Shown here in pieces: positions 1-4,722 of a DNA stretch of 41,688 nt (positions are counted from its first letter, which is position 1; each line of letters opens with the position of its first letter). Position numbers and translations under genes: made by a program. The notes under the pieces were generated by a model. It searched no databases. It saw only the letters and a program-made list of their open reading frames with translations, and was not told the DNA's origin. This stretch comes from a virus, in the IMG/VR virus record IMGVR_UViG_3300042350_004008, positions 1-41,688 of that record. One strand, written 5' to 3'.

Positions 1-129
1 GTAATGGCCTCCTAGTGGCTATAATACCAAGCTATTAGCCTGAGCCATACCCGGGTAACTAGGATATGGGTGGGTATGTATGGGTTATGCCAGGGGTATC
101 CTGGGTTATGGGTGGGTTGTTTGGGGGTT
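1..129 (-). promoter_or_regulatory. Leader of a gene starting just outside the window
   Basis: No gene is visible here. Read on the minus strand, this is the leader that follows the terminator at 130-162. It ends in a perfect AGGAGG ribosome-binding site (complement of 8-13), with seven bases left before the window edge, so a start codon is expected immediately beyond position 1. The stretch at 60-130 is built of irregular repeats of GGGT/GGGTTATG on the plus strand, unlike the leaders of the other units. No clear sigma-70 promoter was found. Confidence 0.5.
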
Positions 130-162
130 ATAAAAGAAATCCCCCGTAGGTTATACGGGGGA
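130..162 (-). terminator. Stem-loop terminator after the 173-aa gene
   Basis: The arms CCCCCGTA (141-148) and TACGGGGG (154-161) form a perfect 8-bp stem with a 5-base loop. On the minus strand the stem is followed by an interrupted U-rich tail (ATTTCTTTTATAA). It lies 18 bases past the stop of the gene at 180-701. Closely related stem-loops follow the other genes of this arm. Confidence 0.7.
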
Positions 163-179
163 AATGGAAGGGGATTGAG

Positions 180-701
180 TTATGGGAGCTTATTCCACAC
201 TCCATCACCCTTCAGGCGGAAGGTAGAGGTGACGTTTTGCTGCTTGCAGAACGCCTTCCACTTGGTGACCCAGTCCTCTTCTGCTGCCTTTGGGGATGTC
301 CCAGTACCCTTGACGGATACAGACAGCAGACCTCCAGTCAAGGTGTTCTTCTTGAACTGGGAGCTCAGGGTCAGGACGGTGGTACAATACCACCATCCAC
401 CATCGTCATGGGACGAAACGAACTTGAGCGCAGAGTCCATAATCCAAACATCCGGGTAGACCTTGTACTTGGCCATCATGGTATCCTCCAAGAGAGACAC
501 CTCGACCAAGTTGCGCCGATGGCGGTTTACTTCCTGCCACTCACCGTTGATGTACTGCTCAACACGGTAGTTACTGGGATTGCACCAGACCCGATAATAC
601 GCCGAGCTGGAGGAGAAGAACCTCAGGTCAACCAGCTGGAAGACCTGTGGAACCGCCGTTCGCGTCCCAAGAATGGTAACGCCACTGTTGTTACTAGCCA
701 T
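180..701 (-). CDS. Hypothetical protein, 173 aa
   Basis: I do not recognise this protein. The ATG at 701 is chosen because AGGATC lies six bases upstream; an in-frame TTG at 707 would overlap that ribosome-binding site. The product has no signal peptide or membrane segment. It is rich in aromatic residues and beta-forming stretches (for example YYRVWCNPSNYRVEQY and GGWWYCTTVLTLSS) and has a basic C-terminal part with WVTKWKAFCKQQ. The gene is a single unit: stem-loops flank it on both sides (783-815 and 130-162) and its own leader runs from 702 to 782. It follows the RNA polymerase gene and shares that gene's GC-rich composition, unlike the AT-rich virion genes. A role in early takeover or regulation is possible but not shown. 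Confidence 0.8.
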   Translation of the reverse strand: MASNNSGVTILGTRTAVPQVFQLVDLRFFSSSSAYYRVWCNPSNYRVEQYINGEWQEVNRHRRNLVEVSLLEDTMMAKYKVYPDVWIMDSALKFVSSHDDGGWWYCTTVLTLSSQFKKNTLTGGLLSVSVKGTGTSPKAAEEDWVTKWKAFCKQQNVTSTFRLKGDGVWNKLP

Positions 702-782
702 AAGCAAGATCCTAACAGTCAGGTTTTAGGGGTAGGTAATTTATAAACCTGTCAAATTCATTACCTTTGGGAATTAACCCAA

Positions 783-815
783 TGTAAATCCCCCCTAGGT
801 TTGATCCTAGGGGGG
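783..815 (-). terminator. Stem-loop terminator after the RNA polymerase gene
   Basis: A perfect 10-bp stem is formed by CCCCCCTAGG (790-799) and CCTAGGGGGG (806-815) with a 6-base loop. The minus-strand tail GGATTTACATT is only weakly U-rich. It begins 17 bases past the polymerase stop and is followed on the minus strand by the small inverted repeat GGGTTAATTCCC, as in the neighbouring units. Confidence 0.65.
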
Positions 816-831
816 AAGTGTCAGGGTGTGA

Positions 832-2706
832 TTAGCGGAAGAAGGTTCCTGCCAATGCCATGTACTCATCCTTGGCAACGGGTTCCTGGGAAACCAGGTT
901 ACCCATCACGCTACGGAAGGCGGTAAACAACTCACCGCGAGACTCCTCGTACATGGCCTCCACATAGGCATTCTCGCTACCAACGAAGGCGGAGGGGCGC
1001 ATGCCAATCATATCATGGCGATGACCCACAACGCCCTTGCCCAAGCTCCGAACAGCACGAAGCATGATCCGCGAGTCGGCCAGAGACACCAACCGCACCA
1101 GAGACCCGCTGGGGGTATCAATGCGGTTGAGCTCGCCCGTGCTGACAAACTTCCCGTCAACAACCTCGCCCTTGTAGAAGGGGGCAATGGTAGGCTGGAA
1201 CCGTCCACTGAGTCCCGCCGCCGTGAAGTAATCACGGTAACGGTGGGGAATGGTGAAGGACACGCTCGGGATATCCCGAAGGTTAGTTCGGGGATCCACA
1301 GGGAAGGCAGCCGTGTTCGGGGCCACGACATGGTGGTCTGCCATGATCCCCGCATAGGGGACAGTCATGCGACCCATGTTCTTGACCTGATCCTTGAAAG
1401 CGTCTGTGAAGTCGTACAACTTGGGATCGAAGTCACGGAACGCCGTAAGCGTAGCAGCATTCACAACATCTGCCAGCTCACGAATCTCATCATCAGACAT
1501 CCCGATGAGAACATCGCGGATCTGCGGGTTCAGGTTCTCCCGGTCAATGAACGCAGACTCAATCTCCCAAGGGAGAAGAGCATTGCCATCCTCATCGGAC
1601 AGCGTGGCGTTTTCGCCACGGATGAACGTACCGTGGACGAACCGCGAGGTGTAGGCCAGCGGAATTGCCGCCAGCTTTGCCCAAGTCCTTGAGCCCGTGT
1701 AGGCACGGATCTTGGGGTGAACCCACTCGGGCAGCTTGATGCCCTTGGCCACTGACTCGTAGATCTTCTGTCCACCCTGGATCTGCCGAATGGTATCGGA
1801 ACCCAGAGCCGTGGCTTCAATGACGATGCCACTGGACATCTGATCCTTGGTCAGGAACCCCGTAGTCCATCCAGTCTCCAGGGCCTCATGGATGTCCATG
1901 CAGCTCTGGATAAAGCCCAGAAGGTTTCGCTTCTTCTGGCTAACCGAACGAACGCCGCCCTTGGGATTGAGGCCAAACGACACAGCCTCCTCAAAGGAAG
2001 TACCGACACCCGCAACAACTTCCGGGGTAACATTGTACTCCTTGCAGATGTGTGGGATCCACACCTTCTGCACGAACTCCAAGGACACCTTCTCAGGTGT
2101 GGACAGGCGCATCATTGCAAACCCGTCCCCACTCTGAAAGGTAGGAATGGTGTGGCAGTTCATCGCGCCGTAGTAACAACGTGACATGCGCTGATCGGTG
2201 TACTGAGTGTACCTCACCTCAGTATCCTTGCCAAGCTGGATCAAGCTATCCAGCTCCCATTCCTGGAGGTGCTCCATCAAGAAGCGATCACGAACAACAG
2301 TGATCATCTTCTTGCCCTGCTGCATGGTGTACGTCTTCTTGCCGTACCCATCAACCAAGGCCATCACGATGGGAAGCATCCGCTCATCGCGGACCCATGA
2401 TGGCGCAGAGAGAACGTCCATACCTTCAGCATGGCCCTCAGGGAGAGCCATGATCGGGCATGCGCTGATCATGTCAGCTGCGCTGGCCAAACGACGGACC
2501 AGCTCGACGCTCTTGCGGAGCTTGTTGCCTTCCTTGTACTCCACCAACTCAATGGTGTAGCACCCTGACGCGACGAGGTGACCGAGCACCTTGCCGCACA
2601 CGGTCCAGTCAGAAGGGTCCTGACCTTGGGAGATCAGGTTAGACTGGACGGTCCGCGCCAGACCGTGGATGGTAAGACGCGGTTGACCAACGAAAGGAAT
2701 CTTCAT
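832..2706 (-). CDS. Compact, divergent single-subunit (T7-like) RNA polymerase, 624 aa
   Basis: Probably a DNA-directed RNA polymerase of the T7/N4 single-subunit family. Landmarks, in order: a degenerate T/DxxGR motif (D171-QRMS-R176, then C-Y-Y); motif A (D288-QMSS-G293-I, like T7 D537-GSCS-G542-I); the following helix KIYESVAKGI, matching T7 DIYGIVAKKV; motif B R340-xxx-K344-x7-Y352, exactly the spacing of T7 R627/K631/Y639; and motif C H564-D565-xx-G, like T7 HDSFG. The R176 to D288 distance is 112 residues, the same as R425 to D537 in T7. The family's usual length is about 800-900 residues, so most of the N-terminal promoter-binding domain is missing, as in the two-subunit N4 RNAP II. 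The residue after the motif B tyrosine is Thr, not Gly. The start at 2706 has AAAGGA eight bases upstream. The gene has a long structured leader and its own terminator. The assignment rests on motifs and spacing, not on a database match. Confidence 0.75.
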   Translation of the reverse strand: MKIPFVGQPRLTIHGLARTVQSNLISQGQDPSDWTVCGKVLGHLVASGCYTIELVEYKEGNKLRKSVELVRRLASAADMISACPIMALPEGHAEGMDVLSAPSWVRDERMLPIVMALVDGYGKKTYTMQQGKKMITVVRDRFLMEHLQEWELDSLIQLGKDTEVRYTQYTDQRMSRCYYGAMNCHTIPTFQSGDGFAMMRLSTPEKVSLEFVQKVWIPHICKEYNVTPEVVAGVGTSFEEAVSFGLNPKGGVRSVSQKKRNLLGFIQSCMDIHEALETGWTTGFLTKDQMSSGIVIEATALGSDTIRQIQGGQKIYESVAKGIKLPEWVHPKIRAYTGSRTWAKLAAIPLAYTSRFVHGTFIRGENATLSDEDGNALLPWEIESAFIDRENLNPQIRDVLIGMSDDEIRELADVVNAATLTAFRDFDPKLYDFTDAFKDQVKNMGRMTVPYAGIMADHHVVAPNTAAFPVDPRTNLRDIPSVSFTIPHRYRDYFTAAGLSGRFQPTIAPFYKGEVVDGKFVSTGELNRIDTPSGSLVRLVSLADSRIMLRAVRSLGKGVVGHRHDMIGMRPSAFVGSENAYVEAMYEESRGELFTAFRSVMGNLVSQEPVAKDEYMALAGTFFR

Positions 2707-2972
2707 CGTATCAATCCTTTGGGCATAGCCCTTGGTTCTGTCCTTAAGTAGTGACAGCCTCTACACCCAGATCGTTTCTGGGATTTTCCGGCTTAGCACC
2801 AACCACATAACTACAATGCTAAGTAGTTCTTGTACATCCCTTGTACATTACTTCCGTGTACAAATGGAAGGGTGGATCAACTAGGTCCACCTGGTGGGAG
2901 TAGTATATTTAGTCTCCTCTACTCCCAGGACTCCACTTATAGCGGGAGAAAACTTGGGTTACATCCAACCCA
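2707..2972 (-). promoter_or_regulatory. Long structured leader of the RNA polymerase gene
   Basis: This is the main part of the only gene-free stretch longer than 300 bases (2707-3026, which also holds the terminator at 2973-3005). On the minus strand it opens with the inverted repeat GGGTT-N6-AACCC (2956-2971), then an 8-bp hairpin with arms GGGAGTAG and CTACTCCC (2896-2926), three TGTACA sites (2830-2862), a hairpin CCCAGA-N5-TCTGGG (2766-2782), and a small GGGC-TAT-GCCC hairpin just before the ribosome-binding site. No open reading frame of note is present. The length and structure suggest control of polymerase expression. Confidence 0.55.
2830..2862. repeat. Triplet of TGTACA operator-like sites
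   Basis: The palindromic hexamer TGTACA occurs at 2831-2836, 2842-2847 and 2857-2862. The first two lie in a direct repeat TTGTACAT with an 11-bp period, which places them on the same face of the helix. They lie about 125-155 bases before the polymerase start codon. They look like a cooperative binding site for a repressor or activator; the protein is unknown. Confidence 0.5.
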
Positions 2973-3005
2973 TAAAAAACTTCCCCAGGTGTTACCCTGG
3001 GGAAG
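2973..3005 (-). terminator. Intrinsic terminator after the 75-aa gene
   Basis: A perfect 10-bp stem is formed by CTTCCCCAGG (2980-2989) and CCTGGGGAAG (2996-3005), followed on the minus strand by an uninterrupted run of six Ts (complement of 2974-2979). This is a canonical rho-independent terminator, separating the 75-aa gene from the polymerase leader. Confidence 0.85.
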
Positions 3006-3026
3006 CGAACTTGCGCCGTTTGGTTT

Positions 3027-3254
3027 TCAGCTAATTGTCACAGTCATCTCGCCATGCGACCACCGATACTCCTTGAGGATGTACCCCACAACCTCAGCCA
3101 GCATGAATTCCGAGCGGCTATCACAGAAACCCAGCCCCAAATCGTGGCGGGTGACCGCTTGTCCGTCGTAGCTCATGCTGACCTTGATCGTCGGTTCACC
3201 GCTGTTCGGAAGTGCCGGAAGGATCGCAACGGTTTGAATCTTGATCGTAGCCAT
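3027..3254 (-). CDS. Small hypothetical protein, 75 aa
   Basis: I do not recognise this protein. The ATG at 3254 is well supported by AAGGAGTAAG upstream. The product is soluble, mixed alpha/beta, with the two ends predicted as strands (MATIKIQTVAIL and GEMTVTIS). The closing TVT-type strand resembles the strand at the end of the paralogous proteins at 3685-3951 and 4279-4521 and the TVTIT strand of the 45-aa protein at 4064-4201, so the small proteins of this arm may share a fold; this is weak. It is a single-gene unit with its own leader (3255-3323) and terminator (2973-3005), directly before the polymerase unit. An early host-takeover role is possible but unproven. Confidence 0.75.
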   Translation of the reverse strand: MATIKIQTVAILPALPNSGEPTIKVSMSYDGQAVTRHDLGLGFCDSRSEFMLAEVVGYILKEYRWSHGEMTVTIS

Positions 3255-3323
3255 ACTAACTTACTCCTTTGCAAGACAGCCCCTAAGACTGTAGGGACCT
3301 AACAGAGGTAGCATATGCTACCC
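3255..3323 (-). promoter_or_regulatory. Leader with 16-bp perfect palindrome, copy 1
   Basis: Immediately after the terminator at 3324-3356 (minus strand) comes the perfect palindrome GGTAGCATATGCTACC (3307-3322), then a conserved tract with CTCTGTTAGGTCC, then the ribosome-binding site. A sister copy is at 3576-3642, with an identical palindrome and most of the tract conserved. Two conserved copies, each placed between a terminator and a gene, point to a promoter or an RNA-processing site. Confidence 0.6.
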
Positions 3324-3356
3324 ATAAAAAACACCCCCCGGATTTCTCCGGGGGAT
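3324..3356 (-). terminator. Intrinsic terminator after the 55-aa gene
   Basis: The arms CCCCCGGA (3335-3342) and TCCGGGGG (3347-3354) pair perfectly across a 4-base loop. On the minus strand they are followed by GTGTTTTTT, giving six Ts (complement of 3326-3331). This is a canonical rho-independent terminator. Confidence 0.82.
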
Positions 3357-3357
3357 G

Positions 3358-3403
3358 CTTCGGGCAAGCCATTAATCACATCTTACCCGAAGGCGGCTTG
3401 CCC
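3358..3403 (-). repeat. Overlapping nested inverted repeats in the 3' UTR
   Basis: Two inverted repeats overlap: CTTCGGG (3358-3364) with CCCGAAG (3386-3392), and GGGCAAGCC (3362-3370) with GGCTTGCCC (3395-3403). Their left arms share three bases, so the full stems cannot both form. They fill the gap between the 55-aa stop codon and its terminator. Alternative RNA folds affecting termination or mRNA stability are possible. Confidence 0.45.
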
Positions 3404-3407
3404 CTTG

Positions 3408-3575
3408 TTACGAAACAGGAACCGTAGTCAAACGCTGGGTCGTGACGGTCTGCCACGACATTCCCGCACACCCGACCGCGTCCACGGCTTCCTGTTCAGA
3501 ACGGTAAAAGACAGGGAGGTTGTTGTAGTACACAACAAACCAGCCGTGGGGAAGTGCGACAATGGTAATAACCAT
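3408..3575 (-). CDS. Small hypothetical protein, 55 aa
   Basis: I do not recognise this protein. The frame is open upstream to 3644, but the upstream part overlaps the palindrome and leader. The ATG at 3575 follows AGGAG at a normal distance, so it is taken as the start. The product begins with a hydrophobic beta-like stretch (MVITIVALPHGWFVVYYNN) and ends with a polar tail; there is no convincing membrane segment. The pattern VVYYNNLPVFYRSEQEA, a strand pair followed by a helix, resembles small phage proteins of unknown function. It is a single-gene unit with the conserved palindromic leader upstream (3576-3642) and nested hairpins plus a terminator downstream. Confidence 0.7.
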   Translation of the reverse strand: MVITIVALPHGWFVVYYNNLPVFYRSEQEAVDAVGCAGMSWQTVTTQRLTTVPVS

Positions 3576-3642
3576 TACATATCTCCTAACAAGTTTGGCC
3601 CTTGAGACTGCAAGGACCTGACAGAGGTAGCATATGCTACCC
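3576..3642 (-). promoter_or_regulatory. Leader with 16-bp perfect palindrome, copy 2
   Basis: The palindrome GGTAGCATATGCTACC (3626-3641) directly follows the stem-loop at 3643-3675. It is followed by CTCTGTCAGGTCC and a partly conserved tract, then AGGAG and the start at 3575. It matches the leader at 3255-3323 over more than 40 bases with a few differences, whereas the genes that the two leaders serve are unrelated. The shared part is therefore likely to be functional control DNA. Confidence 0.6.
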
Positions 3643-3675
3643 ATAAAGAAATCCCCCAGGGATTAACCTGGGGGA
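3643..3675 (-). terminator. Stem-loop terminator after the 88-aa gene
   Basis: The arms CCCCCAGG (3653-3660) and CCTGGGGG (3667-3674) pair across a 6-base loop. The minus-strand tail is ATTTCTTTATGGG, an interrupted U-tract. The same stem, loop and tail recur at 4026-4058, so this is a repeated module. Confidence 0.7.
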
Positions 3676-3684
3676 AGGGAGGGA

Positions 3685-3951
3685 TTACTCCGCCGTAGGA
3701 TCGTGGAGTGACGAGGCGTACAGCACTTCGTACGGCGACTTCAGCACCGTCAAGGTGACCGTGCTGTTATCCTCCGAACGAATGGCCGTGGCCATCAAGG
3801 TTCCGTTACCGTACAACTCCCAGCAATGGTCGCTGCATTCATATGTAGCGTCAAACAAGCGATGCAGGACCTTTGTAAAGTCTGTCTCTCGGACTGGAGT
3901 GGGATCCCACTCAAATCCGCGGAGGAACTTGTACTGGATGTTATCGTACAT
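3685..3951 (-). CDS. Small hypothetical protein, 88 aa, paralogue of the 80-aa protein
   Basis: I do not recognise the family, but this protein is clearly paralogous to the one at 4279-4521. Both carry an aromatic N-terminal segment, an LF(D/N)A patch, a WEL(Y/W) motif, and a closing RSED-x-x-TVTLTV-x-K strand, with a short gap in between. The paralogue has a C-terminal stop soon after this strand, whereas this copy adds about 15 residues. The start is placed at the ATG at 3951 because AGAAAG sits upstream in the same relative place as in the paralogue's leader; an ATG seven codons further upstream (3972) lies inside the conserved leader repeat. There is no membrane segment. It is a single-gene unit in the GC-rich arm. 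Confidence 0.75.
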   Translation of the reverse strand: MYDNIQYKFLRGFEWDPTPVRETDFTKVLHRLFDATYECSDHCWELYGNGTLMATAIRSEDNSTVTLTVLKSPYEVLYASSLHDPTAE

Positions 3952-3955
3952 GGCC

Positions 3956-4024
3956 AAATCTTTCTGGTCCATAGGACCTAGAGTTCACTGAACCCCAGTG
4001 ATAGGGATAGGTAGAAAGTCTACC
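3956..4024 (-). promoter_or_regulatory. 59-bp leader repeat, copy 1, with palindrome
   Basis: Positions 3956-4014 match 4527-4585 at all but three of 59 positions. On the minus strand the element starts next to the hairpin GGTAGA-AAG-TCTACC (4010-4024), includes CTATCCCTATCACTGGGG and AGGTCCTAT, and ends at the ribosome-binding site. The element follows a terminator and precedes a gene, so a promoter is the simplest reading. The hexamer AGGTCC is shared with the palindromic leaders at 3255-3323 and 3576-3642. Confidence 0.65.
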
Positions 4025-4025
4025 C

Positions 4026-4058
4026 ATAAAGAAATCCCCCAGGGATTAACCTGGGGGA
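4026..4058 (-). terminator. Stem-loop terminator after the 45-aa gene
   Basis: The arms CCCCCAGG (4036-4043) and CCTGGGGG (4050-4057) form the stem, with the same GATTAA loop and ATTTCTTTATGGG minus-strand tail as the module at 3643-3675. It starts six bases past the stop codon of the 45-aa gene. Confidence 0.7.
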
Positions 4059-4063
4059 CTTGG

Positions 4064-4201
4064 TCACCACGGGTTGCCAATAATGGCAAGGGGCTGATGA
4101 TCAGCGATCAACTTAGCCTTTGCTGCATCTTGACTATTTGCCGTGATGGTCACGGTAACTTCGTTACCATGACGATCCACAATCCTGAAGTTATACTTCA
4201 T
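4064..4201 (-). CDS. Small hypothetical protein, 45 aa
   Basis: This short gene has a strong ribosome-binding site (AAAGGAGATTCCAC before the ATG at 4201) and ends at TGA (4064-4066) just before a terminator. The product begins MKYNFRIVDRHGNEVTVTIT and continues with a helical ANSQDAAKAKLIADH segment. That is a beta hairpin followed by a helix, a layout seen in many small phage proteins of unknown function. The TVTIT strand resembles the TVTLTV strand of its two larger neighbours. Unlike those genes, its leader is only 27 bases long and consists of GGGTATATACCC plus the ribosome-binding site. Confidence 0.72.
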   Translation of the reverse strand: MKYNFRIVDRHGNEVTVTITANSQDAAKAKLIADHQPLAIIGNPW

Positions 4202-4217
4202 GTGGAATCTCCTTTCT

Positions 4218-4229
4218 GGGTATATACCC
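4218..4229. repeat. 12-bp perfect palindrome between terminator and 45-aa gene
   Basis: GGGTATATACCC lies directly after the terminator stem at 4240-4263 on the minus strand and directly before the ribosome-binding site of the 45-aa gene. It occupies the same position as the palindromes at 3307-3322, 3626-3641 and 4010-4024 but has a different core. No longer promoter-like tract is present here. Confidence 0.6.
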
Positions 4230-4263
4230 ATAAAGAAATCCCCCTAGGATTTCTCCTAGGGGG
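4229..4263 (-). terminator. Stem-loop terminator after the 80-aa gene
   Basis: A perfect 10-bp stem is formed by CCCCCTAGGA (4240-4249) and TCCTAGGGGG (4254-4263) with a 4-base loop, followed on the minus strand by ATTTCTTTATGGG. It lies 16 bases past the stop of the gene at 4279-4521. Confidence 0.72.
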
Positions 4264-4278
4264 AATGTGGTTCAGTAC

Positions 4279-4521
4279 TTAGCTGTTGTACTTAACAACT
4301 GTCAGAGTGACTGTAAGGTCGTCTTCGCTACGACACGCATAAGCGATACGCACACCATCACCACCGAGCTCATCGCGCTCCCACAGCTCCCAGTTGCGAT
4401 CCGGACGGAAGAATGCTGCGTTAAACAACCACAAAAAAGCTTCGTACTGACTCTCTGTATTGAGTGGGTGGTATTCCCGCTTCTGTCCGTGGATGTAAGA
4501 GTATCGGGTTTGATTTGCCAC
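4279..4521 (-). CDS. Small hypothetical protein, 80 aa, paralogue of the 88-aa protein
   Basis: This protein is paralogous to the one at 3685-3951 (shared LFNA/LFDA, WELW/WELY, and the RSED-x-x-TVTLTV-x-K ending). The start is a GTG at 4521: AGAAAGG lies eight bases upstream, at the end of a 59-bp leader repeat shared with the paralogue. The protein is rich in aromatic and charged residues and lacks signal or membrane segments. An extra GDG-containing insert separates the WELW motif from the final strands. It is the first gene after the strong terminator that closes the virion operon. Function is unknown; tandem duplication of both gene and leader implies selection for dose or diversification. 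Confidence 0.75.
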   Translation of the reverse strand: MANQTRYSYIHGQKREYHPLNTESQYEAFLWLFNAAFFRPDRNWELWERDELGGDGVRIAYACRSEDDLTVTLTVVKYNS

Positions 4522-4526
4522 AGTAC

Positions 4527-4595
4527 AAACCTTTCTGGTCTATAGGACCTAGAGTTCACTGAGCCCCAGTGATAGGGATAGGTAGGGAATCTACC
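4527..4595 (-). promoter_or_regulatory. 59-bp leader repeat, copy 2, with inverted repeat
   Basis: Positions 4527-4585 match 3956-4014 with three differences. The end next to the terminator carries GGTAG-N5-CTACC (4581-4595), a variant of the hairpin in copy 1. It lies between the strong terminator at 4600-4637 and the GTG start at 4521, the expected place for the first promoter of the GC-rich arm. Confidence 0.65.
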
Positions 4596-4599
4596 TGGG

Positions 4600-4637
4600 A
4601 AAAAAACAACCAGAGAATTATTAGTTCTCTGGTTGTA
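4600..4637 (-). terminator. Strong intrinsic terminator closing the virion operon
   Basis: On the minus strand the arms ACAACCAGAGAA and TTCTCTGGTTGT pair perfectly over 12 bp across a 7-base loop and are followed by a run of seven Ts. It lies about 90 bases past the stop of the 4055-aa gene. Unlike the GGGGG-type stems downstream, this stem is of mixed composition. It separates the AT-rich virion operon from the GC-rich arm. Confidence 0.92.
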
Positions 4638-4695
4638 GTGTAGGTGGTTGGGGGGTAAGGGGGGATTGCATCCCTCCACGTCGTACCATAGCCCC

Positions 4696-4709
4696 TCAGA
4701 AATTTCTGA
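4696..4709. repeat. 14-bp perfect palindrome at the composition boundary
   Basis: TCAGAAATTTCTGA is a perfect 14-bp palindrome flanked by CCCC on both sides of the plus strand. It sits 14 bases past the stop of the giant gene, close to where base composition changes. It could be an operator or a recombination or processing site; nothing in the sequence decides. Confidence 0.45.
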
Positions 4710-4722
4710 CCCCTAAGTCGAT

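Noticed and set aside
237-746. Plus-strand reading frame of 169 codons
   Set aside because: It runs antisense to the 173-aa gene and across its leader, has no ribosome-binding site, and the minus-strand frame has a good start, stop and terminator.
1015-1692. Plus-strand reading frame of 225 codons
   Set aside because: It lies wholly antisense to the RNA polymerase motif B-C region. Long antisense frames are expected in GC-rich coding DNA, and no ribosome-binding site precedes it.
2707-2972. Host sigma-70 promoter in the polymerase leader
   Set aside because: TATAAG and TATACT boxes occur, but no acceptable -35 box lies at 16-18 bases from either.
130-4637. CRISPR array or integron-like cassette array formed by the repeated stem-loops
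   Set aside because: Spacing is irregular, the units contain genes with start signals, and neither uniform repeats with spacers nor an integrase is present.
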